From: CAWCUK01 sp963798775 | Lineage (GTDB): Bacteria > Bacteroidota > Ignavibacteria > Ignavibacteriales > Ignavibacteriaceae | Assembly (NCBI GenBank): GCA_963798775.1 | Contig: CAWCUK010000005.1 | Location: 1 to 64,000, forward strand | Reading direction: 5' to 3' | Length of the DNA: 64,000 bases | Shown here: positions 10,251 to 18,811 of the stretch, piece by piece | Layout of the letters: each line of letters starts with the position of its first letter | Position numbering within the stretch: the stretch's first letter is position 1 | Position numbers and translations under genes: made by a program | The notes under the pieces: generated by a model | Seen by the model: the letters and a program-made list of their open reading frames with translations, nothing else | The model's database searches: none | Told to the model about the DNA's origin: nothing

Positions 10251-11381
10251 TTATAAAATTTTACTCAATATTTCATCACAAACTGCGTAGCCTTTTTTAG
10301 TAAGTCTTATAAATTCATCATCAATTACTAATAAATTTTCATTCTCTAATCTTGCAAAATAATCATATTTTTCATTTATCCAATTAACACCGAATCTTTT
10401 TATAAAATCGTTTTTATTTATCCCGCTGCTTCTTAAAGCGAGCATAACATATTCATCAAATTTTTGTTCGGCGGTAATTATTTCGGAATTTGCAACAGCG
10501 GAATTATTTTTTTCGACTTCATTTATATAATGCTTTAAACTTGAAAAATTCCACCAGCGTTTTCCATCAACAAAAGAATGAGCCGAAGGGCCGAAACTTA
10601 AATAGTCGCGGTACCGCCAATACGCGTTATTATGGCGGCACTCACAGCCTTTCAAACAAAAGTTAGAGACTTCATACTGATGAAAGCCTTTCTTTTCCAT
10701 TTCATCAATTGTTATTTCATAAAGTTCGGCGTCGTAATCATCATCCTGCAAAACGACTTTTTTATCGAGAACCATTTTGTTTAAAATTGTTCCCCGTTCT
10801 AAAATTAAGCTGTAAGCTGAAATGTGAGTAACAGGAAGTGAGAGAGCTGTCGCTAAATTGCTTTTCCATTTTTCTTTTGTCTGACCGGGAAGATTAAATA
10901 TTAAATCAATACTGATGTTTTTAAATCCGACTTCATAAGCGTTTTTAACTGTATTTACTGCCGTTTTTTTATCATGAATTCTTGTTAGAAACTTTAATTC
11001 ATCTTCATGAAAAGATTGAATTCCGATGCTGATTCTATTTATTCCTTCATCTAAAAAATGCTTTAACTTTTGTTCATCTACAGTCCCGGGATTAGTTTCC
11101 ATAGTAATTTCAGCATCTTCACTTAATTTAAAATTATTTTTTAGATGAGAAATTATTCCGCCTAAATATTTCGGTTCCATTAAAGAAGGAGTTCCGCCGC
11201 CGAAAAAAATAGAAGTAAAGATTCTATCGCCGGAATAAATTTTAGAATAATAATCGATTTCCTTTTTAACCGCGTTAAGAAAAGGGTTTATGTTATCAGT
11301 AGTTATTATCGAATAAAAATCGCAATAAATACATTTATGATCGCAAAAAGGAATATGAATATATAACGCGGATTCTTTCAA
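10251..11381 (-). CDS. hemW: radical SAM haem chaperone HemW
   Basis: A 376-residue cytoplasmic radical SAM protein of the HemW (formerly HemN-like) group, thought to carry haem to target proteins rather than act as coproporphyrinogen dehydrogenase. The CX3CX2C cluster motif is at residues 13-20 (CDHKCIYC), right after YIHIPF. FFGGGTPS is the SAM-binding glycine motif (about 60). The haem-binding HNxxY motif is present as HNNAY after CLKGCECR, and GPSAHSFVDGKRWWN is characteristic of the group. The extra N-terminal cysteine of true HemN (CX3CX2CXC) is replaced by Phe, favouring HemW. The locus fits a genome encoding multihaem cytochromes and haem-type sensors elsewhere in the window. Confidence 0.9.
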   Translation of the reverse strand: MKESALYIHIPFCDHKCIYCDFYSIITTDNINPFLNAVKKEIDYYSKIYSGDRIFTSIFFGGGTPSLMEPKYLGGIISHLKNNFKLSEDAEITMETNPGTVDEQKLKHFLDEGINRISIGIQSFHEDELKFLTRIHDKKTAVNTVKNAYEVGFKNISIDLIFNLPGQTKEKWKSNLATALSLPVTHISAYSLILERGTILNKMVLDKKVVLQDDDYDAELYEITIDEMEKKGFHQYEVSNFCLKGCECRHNNAYWRYRDYLSFGPSAHSFVDGKRWWNFSSLKHYINEVEKNNSAVANSEIITAEQKFDEYVMLALRSSGINKNDFIKRFGVNWINEKYDYFARLENENLLVIDDEFIRLTKKGYAVCDEILSKIL

Positions 11382-11420
11382 TTTTTTTTTCTAATTATTA
11401 AACAAGGAAATGAAAATAAT

Positions 11421-11448
11421 AAAAAAAGGGGCCGCGTTCAGCCCCTTT
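11421..11448 (-). terminator. rho-independent terminator of the 11480-12565 gene
   Basis: On the minus strand the arms AAAGGGGC and GCCCCTTT form a perfect 8-bp stem with an 8-nt loop, followed by a run of T. It lies 32 bp past the stop codon. Confidence 0.85.
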
Positions 11449-11479
11449 ATTAAGGTACAGGTTTTATGGAAAAGAAGAA

Positions 11480-12565
11480 TTAGAACGCAAAAGATAAGCC
11501 CGCGGTAGCTGTTTTTGTGCTGGCTAATTTATAATCGAGGTTAAGATTAAGAACAGATAATTTAAAATTAGCTCCGATTGTAAGTCCGACACTGTTTTGT
11601 CCTTTTATCTCAAATTTAACATTTTTACTTGCCGGGTTTCCTGCAGGATCTGTATAACTAAAATCATAACCAACAGTTGTAGTTGAACCTTCTACACTTA
11701 AACCAAGATAAGGTGTAACAGAAGCCCAGCCGCCAAAAGTTTTACTTGCGTAAGCGGCAAACTGTGTAGCGGAGGTTTCAAAAACATTTCCAATTTTCAT
11801 GTCCTGGTAGAAAAATCCGACCGCAACATCTAAAGGAAGAGGCTGATCTATCCACATAGCTGGGTTATGCATAACGCCGATTCCCCAAAAACTGAATTTG
11901 CCCATATCGCCAAGATCAAGGCTCGGCAAAAACCTGAATGTTAAATTAGTGCCGTAAACAGTACCAACACCAATTTGAAACGCTCCTGTAGGCAGGGCAG
12001 GAATATCGCCTAAAAATCCTTTAGCGCCGGTTAAAATACTATCGGAAGGAACGGTATAACTTTGTCCGTTATATGAAAAAGTTTCACCGGGAAATAGTAC
12101 TTTTACTTCTGATTCCTTATTGCCGACTAAAGTAGGTCCCGCGATATTTACTGTAAATTCTCTTTGTGTAATTTGATCGGCGATAGCATTTCTTGCATTA
12201 GTATTTGATATACCGCTGGTTAATTGTAAAGCCTGATCTCTATTAAACTGGAAAATGCCTGTTGAAGAAAAAGTTTTAGATTCATCGGAGAAGAAAGAAC
12301 CCATAGCAACTATTTTAAAATTTAGGTTAAACTCCATTTTAGCTGCGGCAGGAGTCCCGTTTATCCATCCGGCGTTTAAATTAGAGCCGAATGCAGAAAT
12401 TACAGGTGCTACATAAGCATTAGCAGCATCTTGTGACAGATGAGAAAGTGTATTGTCGAGTGAATTTGTGTTATCGTCGGTTGATGTTTGTGCCTTCAAA
12501 TTTACGCTGAAAGCAAAAACTACCGCAAGAATAATAGAAAAGGAAATAGTTAAATGTTTTTTCAT
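11480..12565 (-). CDS. outer-membrane beta-barrel protein of unknown function (DUF6588-like)
   Basis: A 361-residue protein with a clear signal peptide (about 1-25, ending LKAQ). The mature part is rich in alternating hydrophobic strands ending in aromatic residues, and it finishes with Phe (TATAGLSFAF), the usual sign of an outer-membrane barrel. An N-terminal stretch (SLDNTLSHLSQDAANAYVAPVISAFGS) resembles the DUF6588 group of Bacteroidetes barrel proteins as I remember it; this assignment is tentative. It is a single-gene transcription unit with a promoter at 12611-12639 and a strong terminator at 11421-11448. No transport substrate can be inferred. Confidence 0.6.
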   Translation of the reverse strand: MKKHLTISFSIILAVVFAFSVNLKAQTSTDDNTNSLDNTLSHLSQDAANAYVAPVISAFGSNLNAGWINGTPAAAKMEFNLNFKIVAMGSFFSDESKTFSSTGIFQFNRDQALQLTSGISNTNARNAIADQITQREFTVNIAGPTLVGNKESEVKVLFPGETFSYNGQSYTVPSDSILTGAKGFLGDIPALPTGAFQIGVGTVYGTNLTFRFLPSLDLGDMGKFSFWGIGVMHNPAMWIDQPLPLDVAVGFFYQDMKIGNVFETSATQFAAYASKTFGGWASVTPYLGLSVEGSTTTVGYDFSYTDPAGNPASKNVKFEIKGQNSVGLTIGANFKLSVLNLNLDYKLASTKTATAGLSFAF

Positions 12566-12866
12566 TTTGGGCCCTTTTTATTAGTGATTAATCCGTTTGT
12601 TTGAATTTTTATATTATTCTATGCCAATAAAAATGCCAATTTTAATAAACAGCATAAATAAAGAATTTTTACATATTATTAGTTTAATTGAATTAAAATG
12701 TTGCTTTTTTGCGACGTCTAAAGTCGAATCTTGTGTTGCAGTAAAGAGACAGTAAGTTTTTTAATAACAAAGAACCTAATGTATTTATTTCTTTATTCAA
12801 AAATTGTTTATTGAATATTTATTAAAAAGATCAAGATTAATTTTAGAAATGATAGTTTTTAGGATT
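12566..12866. other. 301-bp intergenic region
   Basis: It holds the promoter of the minus-strand gene at 11480-12565 (12611-12639). The rest, between it and the end of recN, is A+T-rich sequence in which I see no gene, convincing hairpin or repeat. Confidence 0.5.
12611..12639 (-). promoter_or_regulatory. sigma-70-type promoter
   Basis: On the minus strand TTGGCA, a 17-bp spacer and TAATAT match housekeeping promoter elements. The predicted start of transcription is about 40 nt before the ATG at 12565. A second TTGGCAT lies inside the spacer as a direct repeat. Confidence 0.5.
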
Positions 12867-14576
12867 TTATTCGATTAAACCCATAAGTTCGCGGGCGCCT
12901 TTTAAACTGGCTTCTGTAATATTTTCACCGCTCATAAGTTTTGCAACTTCCTTAACTCGTTCTTCATCCGAAAGTTTTCTTATAGAACTTACCACGCGGT
13001 TTTCAACATTTTTCTTTTCTACAGCAAAATGATGCTCGGCTAAACCGGCAATTTGAGGTTGGTGTGTTATCGCTATTATTTGATGAAATTCCGCGAGGGA
13101 TTTTAAAGCCTGCCCGACTTTCTGCGCGACTCTTCCGCTGACTCCGGTATCAATTTCGTCAAAAATTAAAAGAGGAAGTTTATCATTTTTGGCCAGAATG
13201 GTTTTTAGTGCAAGCATAATCCGGGAAACTTCCCCGCCGGAAGCAACTTTAGCAAGCGGTTTCGGATCTTCACCCAAATTTGTGGAGATAAAAAATTCAA
13301 CTTCATCATAACCCGAAGAATTATATTTATATGGTTTACCGTTAACTAAAATATATTCTTCAGATTTTAATTCGGCAGGCTTATGTTTTATTTCAACTTT
13401 AAAAATAGAATCCGGAATTCCGAGATAACTTAATACTTCCTTTACTTCTTTATTAACTTTTTTGCTTAAGTCAATTCTCTTTTGGGAAATCTTTTCGGCA
13501 GCGGTTCCGCAATCTGCTCTTACCGCTTTTATTCTTTTTTTTAGTTCCTCAATTTTTACGGCAAAATTTTCGGCAATATCAAACTCTTCCCCAATTTTTT
13601 TTCGGTATTCAATAATCGCTTTAATCGAGCCGCCGTATTTTTTCTTAAGAAGATTAAATGCCCCCAGCCTTTCGCGAAGTTCATCTAAATGTTCGGGATC
13701 AATATCAATTTTTGAATTATAATTTCTTACAAATTCTGAAACATCATTTATTAAGGTAACAGCGGTAAGGCATTCATTTTCAATTTCTGAAAAAGATCGA
13801 TCTATTCCGGTTAATTCTTCAAGCTGATTTTTTATTTGCCCGAGTTTATCATGCACAGAATCTTCCGAATCATATAATTTTTCATAAACTCCATTTGTTA
13901 ATTCCAGCAGTCGTTCCGAATTTTCCAGGATATTCAGTTCATCAACTATTTTTTCTTCTTCACCCTCTTCGGGCGAAACCGCGTCAATTTCTTTTATTTG
14001 GAATGAATAAATTTCTTTTTTCTCTTTTAATGTTTCTTCTCTTTCAATCAGATAATTTAATTCGCCGGTTAATTTTGCCAGTTCTTTATAATAATGTTTA
14101 TATTCTTCAAGCAATTCTTCGGTTCCGCCGAATTCATCAAGAAAATCTATGTGGGTTTCTGTCCTTAATAATGATTGATGTTCGTGCTGGCCGTGAAGAT
14201 CAACCAGAAGATTTCCCGTGTCTTTTATTAAGGTAAGGGGGACAGGAGTATCATTTAAAAAACAGCGGTTAGCGCCCTTTAAGGAAATCTCACGACGCAT
14301 AATTAATTCGGGAAGAAAATCTATTTCGTTTTCTTCAAGAATAGTTTTTATTTTTTTATTTGATTGAACATCAAAAATTCCTTCTACAATTGATTTTTGC
14401 GCCCCTTTTCGCACCACTTCCGTGGAAGCTCGTTCACCCAAAAGTAGGCTCATCGCGTCAATCAATATGGATTTTCCCGCGCCCGTTTCGCCGGTTATAA
14501 TATTTAGCCCGGCTCCGAATTCTACATTAATTTGCTCTATTAAAGCATAATCTTTTATTTGAAGGGATTTTATCAT
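12867..14576 (-). CDS. recN: DNA repair protein RecN
   Basis: A 569-residue SMC-like ATPase acting in the cytoplasm in double-strand-break repair. The Walker A motif GETGAGKS is near residue 35 (in FGAGLNIITGETGAGKS), followed by the family signature LLLGERAS. A long coiled-coil arm occupies about 150-350. The C-terminal half has the ABC signature KVASGGEVSRIMLALK and Walker B LLIFDEIDTGVSG, then AITHQPQIAGLA. The open frame extends 23 codons further upstream, but I chose the ATG at 14576 because MIKSLQIKDYALIEQ is the standard N-terminus of RecN and the upstream extension is Lys-rich filler. It is downstream of a Nudix hydrolase gene, about 80 bp away. Confidence 0.93.
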   Translation of the reverse strand: MIKSLQIKDYALIEQINVEFGAGLNIITGETGAGKSILIDAMSLLLGERASTEVVRKGAQKSIVEGIFDVQSNKKIKTILEENEIDFLPELIMRREISLKGANRCFLNDTPVPLTLIKDTGNLLVDLHGQHEHQSLLRTETHIDFLDEFGGTEELLEEYKHYYKELAKLTGELNYLIEREETLKEKKEIYSFQIKEIDAVSPEEGEEEKIVDELNILENSERLLELTNGVYEKLYDSEDSVHDKLGQIKNQLEELTGIDRSFSEIENECLTAVTLINDVSEFVRNYNSKIDIDPEHLDELRERLGAFNLLKKKYGGSIKAIIEYRKKIGEEFDIAENFAVKIEELKKRIKAVRADCGTAAEKISQKRIDLSKKVNKEVKEVLSYLGIPDSIFKVEIKHKPAELKSEEYILVNGKPYKYNSSGYDEVEFFISTNLGEDPKPLAKVASGGEVSRIMLALKTILAKNDKLPLLIFDEIDTGVSGRVAQKVGQALKSLAEFHQIIAITHQPQIAGLAEHHFAVEKKNVENRVVSSIRKLSDEERVKEVAKLMSGENITEASLKGARELMGLIE

Positions 14577-14657
14577 AAAATCTTTAGTTGAAAGAAACTT
14601 TCTTTTTTTAATTCGAAAAGTTACATACTTTATTTTATTATACAATTATAATGGGAA

Positions 14658-15197
14658 TTATTTTTTAGAATTTAAATATTGTTTGGCAAGATAAATTCCG
14701 CAGATTGATTTTGCGTCAATAATTTCACCGACAATAATTTTTTTATCTAGTTCATCAAAAGTGAACTCAAAAACTTCCATTCCATGTTCCCCCTCTTCCC
14801 TATTGTGGCTGCCTTCAGTAAGATTTTGAGCAATATAAATATGAAGAATTTCGGTACAGAAACCGGGAGTTGTACTTATTGCCGAAAGCTTTTCAATTTT
14901 TTCCGCCTTATAGCCTGTTTCTTCTTCCAGTTCACGAACCGCGCAACTATAAGGATCTTCGTCTTTATCTAGTTTTCCTGCCGGAAGTTCCATCATCACT
15001 TTTTGAAAAGGATAACGAAACTGGGTTACCATAATTATTTTCCCGTCGTCTTTTACCGGAACCACAACCGCACCGCCATTATGAACGGCTATTTCTCTAA
15101 TTCCTTTATTTCCGCTGTCGTATTCTATTTCATCAACTTGCAGATCAAAAACTTTTCCTTTAAATAATACTTCACTTTTATTTACTTTGAAATTCAT
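14658..15197 (-). CDS. Nudix hydrolase, ADP-ribose pyrophosphatase type
   Basis: A 179-residue enzyme expected to split ADP-ribose (or a related nucleoside diphosphate sugar) to AMP and ribose 5-phosphate. The Nudix box GX5EX7REUXEEXGU is met by GKLDKDEDPYSCAVRELEEETGY (about 76-98, written in full here only as a pattern match: G, E, RELEEETG). The VTQFRYPFQKVMMELPAGK segment before it is characteristic of the ADP-ribose subgroup (NudF/YqkG). Length is typical. It lies upstream of recN on the same strand, so co-expression is possible. Substrate assignment is by resemblance only. A macro-domain protein at 41420-41935 may also act in ADP-ribose metabolism, but it is not linked here. Confidence 0.85.
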   Translation of the reverse strand: MNFKVNKSEVLFKGKVFDLQVDEIEYDSGNKGIREIAVHNGGAVVVPVKDDGKIIMVTQFRYPFQKVMMELPAGKLDKDEDPYSCAVRELEEETGYKAEKIEKLSAISTTPGFCTEILHIYIAQNLTEGSHNREEGEHGMEVFEFTFDELDKKIIVGEIIDAKSICGIYLAKQYLNSKK

Positions 15198-15259
15198 CCC
15201 GCTCCTTAATTCAAGAAGATATTTTTTTCTTAAAGATTTTAAATTTACGCCCCATTTCC

Positions 15260-15286
15260 AAAAGATTTTCGAAGGGAAAATCTTTT
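15260..15286 (-). terminator. candidate terminator or attenuator hairpin
   Basis: A perfect 11-bp stem (AAAAGATTTTC pairing with GAAAATCTTTT) with a GAAGG loop lies between the YkvA-type gene and the Nudix gene. On the minus strand it ends in CTTTT without a long T run, so termination may be partial. Confidence 0.5.
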
Positions 15287-15340
15287 AAGGTTTAAGACTT
15301 CTCCCTTCAACAGAAATGTCAATTAAAAAAGATTATTATG

Positions 15341-15721
15341 CTAAGCTCTATATCCCGGTTCATAATAAGGGATTAATTCATGGCCGAGATATTTTAATAA
15401 TGCCGTAATTACCCCCAAATCATCCAAATAACCAACGAGTGGAGCAATATCCGGAATAGCGTCAATCGGGGAAATAAAATAAACTAATGCCGCAACTACA
15501 ATCGCTTTCCTATGCCAGGAAACAAACGGATCGCGCATGTAATTGAACAAAGCCATAATATCTTTCGCGAAAGATATTTTCTTTCCCACTTTTTCCAGCT
15601 TTGTCCAAAGGTTTTCTTCAACATATTTTACTTTTTCGGCTGCTTCCGATTCGCTTTCGCCGCCAAAATCAAGTTCGTCTAATTCATGCAGGTCTTCAAA
15701 ATTAACTTCTTTTTCTTCCAT
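15341..15721 (-). CDS. YkvA/DUF1232 family small membrane protein
   Basis: A 126-residue protein with an acidic N-terminal tail (about 1-45, rich in Glu and Asp) and a DUF1232 domain (about 60-115). The domain motif YFISPIDAIPDIAPLVGYLDD is nearly the family consensus (SPIDLIPD.IP..GYLDD). Two hydrophobic stretches around this motif suggest membrane association. The molecular function of the family is not established. The gene starts 8 bp after the stop of the S9 peptidase gene on the same strand, so the two are probably one transcript. Confidence 0.85.
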   Translation of the reverse strand: MEEKEVNFEDLHELDELDFGGESESEAAEKVKYVEENLWTKLEKVGKKISFAKDIMALFNYMRDPFVSWHRKAIVVAALVYFISPIDAIPDIAPLVGYLDDLGVITALLKYLGHELIPYYEPGYRA

Positions 15722-15729
15722 AACATCTC

Positions 15730-17757
15730 CTATTTTTTATGTTGTTCGAACCAATCAAAAATTGTATTCCACCATAAACGGGCGTTTTGCGGTTTTGTAA
15801 CAAAATGAAATTCATCCGGGAAATAAAGCAGTTTACTCTCAACTCCTAATCTTTGAAGCGAAGTGAATAACTGGAAAGCCTGCTCTTCCGGCACACGAAA
15901 ATCATTAGCACCTTCTACAATAAGCATCGGAGTTTTAGCGTTTTGTATAAATCTTTGCGGCGACCATTTTTCGTATAATTTTCTATTTTGCCAAGGGGTG
16001 CCGCCGAATTCCCATTCAGGAAACCATAATTCTTCGGTTGTTCCCCACATGCTTTCGGTGTTAAAAACTCCGTCGTGAGAAACTAGTGCGTTAAATCTAT
16101 CTGAATGACCTTCAATCCAATTTATCATATAACCGCCGTAAGAAGCTCCGGCCGCAAAAGTATTTTTTGGATCGATATATTTATAATTTTTAATCGCGTA
16201 ATCGTAGGCATTCATTAAATCGGTGTAAACTTTTCCGCCCCAATCCTGAGAAATTTCATCCGTGAATTTTTGTCCGTAACCTGTGCTGCCTCTAGGATTT
16301 GTCGCAACTACAACATAACCTTTTGACGCGAACATTTCAGTATTCCAGCGATAATGAAAATCATCTTCCCAGTGTCCTTGAGGCCCGCCGTGAATTAAAA
16401 ATATAAAAGGATAAGTTTTCGTCGAATCAAAGAAGGGCGGCTTAACTAAAATTGATTGTACTTTTGTTCCGCCGGCGCCTTCCGACCAAAAAGTTTCCAC
16501 CGGATTCATTTCCAAATTTGCTAAAATATCTTTATTCATTGCGGTAAGCTGTTTTACATTTGAGCCGTCATTGTTCATTGAGAAAATTTCGTAAGGAAGT
16601 GTTGATCTTTGCTGTTTAAAATAAATAGTTTTTCCGTCGGGTGAAATAGCAAGGTTATCGTTAATATGTTCTTTTAAAATTTGCGACATTTTCCCGGTAG
16701 AAATATCAATTTTATAAACCGAATTATAAATTTCAAAAGAAGCGGTAAAATAAATTGTTTTAGAATCGGGAGACCAGATAAACTCACCAACTGAATAATC
16801 CCAATCAGCGGTAAGATTTTTTAAATTTCCGGTACTTCTATCATATAAAACCAAATCTTGTTTGTCTGCTTCAAATCCCGCCCGCTTCATTGAAGTGAAA
16901 GCAATATATTTTCCGTCGGGAGAATAAACCGGCTGATTATCATTCCCTTTGCTTTCGGAAATTTTCTTCACTTCGGCGGCTTTTCCTTTCTGCAGATTTT
17001 CAATATTGGCTACATAAATTTCATTGTTGGTACTGTTTGCAACCACTTCTTCGGAATTTACAGTATAAGCAACTTCTTTTCCGTCGGGAGAGAAATTATA
17101 ATCATTCGCGCTTCCAAGCGCAATCGGCGGAACATCATGATTGCTTCCGCTGTTCAAATCGTAATACTCTTTTGAGTTAATATCAAATACAAATAAATGG
17201 CTCCGTTTATCGGAAAGCCATTCATTCCAATGGCGGAACATTAAATGAGTAATTATTTTAGCTTTAACTTTAGAGGAATCTTGCTTTTCATCTCTTTCTT
17301 TATTGCAGTCTTGGGTTTGGCAATCCGGATAAACAGAAGAAACAAAAAGAATTTTCTTCCCGTCATTCGACCATTCAAATCCCGAAGCGCCGGAATAAAT
17401 ATCGGTTAATTGTTCATCATTCGAGCCGTCCATGTCGCAAGTGTAAATTTGCCCATCTTTTGTGTAAGCTATCTTTTTTCCGTCGGGAGAAAATTTCGGT
17501 TCGTTCTCATTTTTATCGGAATTTTTTAAAACGCGAAGATTACTGCCGTCGGCATTTACCAGATAAATATCAGTGTTTCCTTTATTCTTTTCCATGCTAT
17601 AAGTTGTAACAGAAAAAGCAATTGTCTTTGCGTCGGGTGAAAGATCAAAAGAACCGATTCTTTTCATATTCCAAAGATCTTGAACCGTTATAGCGTGTTT
17701 TGTTTGGGCTGTTAAAATTAACGGAAGGAGGGCGAAAATTAAGAAGAGTTTTTTCAT
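15730..17757 (-). CDS. S9 family prolyl oligopeptidase/acylaminoacyl peptidase-like serine peptidase
   Basis: A 675-residue exported peptidase that would trim peptides in the periplasm or outside. It has a signal peptide (about 1-17, ending LTAQ), a WD40-like PD40 propeller (about 30-400, with repeated SPDGKKIAYT, SPDGKEVAYT and SPDSKTIYFT units), and a C-terminal alpha/beta-hydrolase domain. The catalytic triad is visible: Ser539 in GASYGGYM, Asp619 in EGANDFRVP and His651 in DEFHF. IFLIHGGPQGHW supplies the oxyanion-hole region. Length and order match the S9B/S9C groups. The Asp motif usually reads G..D..VP, as here. Cleavage specificity (after Pro or acyl-amino acid) cannot be decided from sequence. 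A YkvA-type gene follows 8 bp downstream. Confidence 0.92.
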   Translation of the reverse strand: MKKLFLIFALLPLILTAQTKHAITVQDLWNMKRIGSFDLSPDAKTIAFSVTTYSMEKNKGNTDIYLVNADGSNLRVLKNSDKNENEPKFSPDGKKIAYTKDGQIYTCDMDGSNDEQLTDIYSGASGFEWSNDGKKILFVSSVYPDCQTQDCNKERDEKQDSSKVKAKIITHLMFRHWNEWLSDKRSHLFVFDINSKEYYDLNSGSNHDVPPIALGSANDYNFSPDGKEVAYTVNSEEVVANSTNNEIYVANIENLQKGKAAEVKKISESKGNDNQPVYSPDGKYIAFTSMKRAGFEADKQDLVLYDRSTGNLKNLTADWDYSVGEFIWSPDSKTIYFTASFEIYNSVYKIDISTGKMSQILKEHINDNLAISPDGKTIYFKQQRSTLPYEIFSMNNDGSNVKQLTAMNKDILANLEMNPVETFWSEGAGGTKVQSILVKPPFFDSTKTYPFIFLIHGGPQGHWEDDFHYRWNTEMFASKGYVVVATNPRGSTGYGQKFTDEISQDWGGKVYTDLMNAYDYAIKNYKYIDPKNTFAAGASYGGYMINWIEGHSDRFNALVSHDGVFNTESMWGTTEELWFPEWEFGGTPWQNRKLYEKWSPQRFIQNAKTPMLIVEGANDFRVPEEQAFQLFTSLQRLGVESKLLYFPDEFHFVTKPQNARLWWNTIFDWFEQHKK

Positions 17758-18094
17758 TTATTCCTCAATGATTGCTAAAATTTTCCTTGTAGAAGACAAA
17801 GTTAAATTTAATATTTAACGTTACTTAATGGTTTTAAAAATAGCAGAAGTTATTTTGAAAGGCAACGAAGATAAAAAGAGATCACACAATACTTTATTAA
17901 AAATTGGAATTATAAGTATAATATAATAAAAAGCTGTTTTATGAATAAAATAATCATTGGTGTCCAATAATCATTTTTATTTTAAAATTTAGACTAGTTT
18001 CTGTACATTTGGCATGTAAAAAAAGAGAAACAAATCATCTAAAAAAACCACCGGTTTCGTTCAACAATAATTTCCCAATATCTATAAGGTTTTT
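17758..18094. other. 337-bp divergent intergenic region
   Basis: It separates the S9 peptidase (minus) from the methyltransferase (plus). On the minus strand TTGCCT (17860-17865), 17 bp and TATTTT (17837-17842) form a weak candidate promoter for the peptidase. A 10-bp direct repeat AATAATCATT occurs at 17949-17958 and 17966-17975. No gene or RNA is apparent. Confidence 0.35.
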
Positions 18095-18811
18095 GTGCAA
18101 AAAAATTATAAAATATTTTTACCCGGAAGTAATAAACAGCTTACAATTTTACTTGATGAGGTTGATGTAAAAGGAATGACGATTTTAGTTATGGGTTCCG
18201 GCTCAGAAGAAATTACGAAAAGATTTTTAGCCGAAGGAGCGGAATCGGTTTATTTAATTGTTGAAGATAATGATTCGCTGCTGCAGTCGCGTTTAATTTT
18301 AACAGAAGAAAAAAATGCCGCTGTTAGAATGATGGAATTCGACAACACCGATTTTCTTCAGCCGAAATTTGATTTAGTTTACGCGCAGGCTTCAGTTTCC
18401 GGCGCGCGGCGGAATAAAATATTAAAAGAAGTAAAACGTATTTTGAAACCGGGTGGATATTTTTGTGTCGGCGAAAATGTAAATTTGCAGGAAAACCCGC
18501 CGGCGTTCGTTCAGCATATTTGGGAAAATTCTGAAATTGTCCCATTAAAATCTGATGAACTTTCGGCTTATTATTCTTCAAGAAAATTTAAAATTTTGAA
18601 GGAAGAAGATCTTTCATCTACTTTAAAAGATTTTTACAAAATGAGCAGCGACATTCTAAAAGAAAAATCGGACGAACTCGACCAGCAAGAAAAATCATAT
18701 TACAAAAAAATATTAAGAAAGATGAGCCACGAATCGAATGCTTATTTAAAGCTCGGCGGCGATAGTTTCATCGGATTCAAAATGCTGATTATGAAAAAGG
18801 AAGAGAATTGA
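18095..18811 (+). CDS. class I SAM-dependent methyltransferase-like protein
   Basis: A 238-residue predicted cytoplasmic protein with the Rossmann layout of SAM methyltransferases: motif I ILVMGSGSEEITKRF (about 30-45) with a GxGxx variant, an acidic strand end VYLIVEDND (about 53-61), motif IV FDLVYAQASV (about 91-100) and KRILKPGGYFCVGE (about 112-125), a very typical post-motif. Target unknown; it may be a divergent ubiE-like enzyme. The start is GTG at 18095 with TAAGG five bases upstream; no ATG fits the domain better. Its TGA overlaps the TTG start of rlmD, so the two are translationally coupled. The C-terminal 60 residues are helical and charged and match nothing I know. Confidence 0.7.
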   Translation: MQKNYKIFLPGSNKQLTILLDEVDVKGMTILVMGSGSEEITKRFLAEGAESVYLIVEDNDSLLQSRLILTEEKNAAVRMMEFDNTDFLQPKFDLVYAQASVSGARRNKILKEVKRILKPGGYFCVGENVNLQENPPAFVQHIWENSEIVPLKSDELSAYYSSRKFKILKEEDLSSTLKDFYKMSSDILKEKSDELDQQEKSYYKKILRKMSHESNAYLKLGGDSFIGFKMLIMKKEEN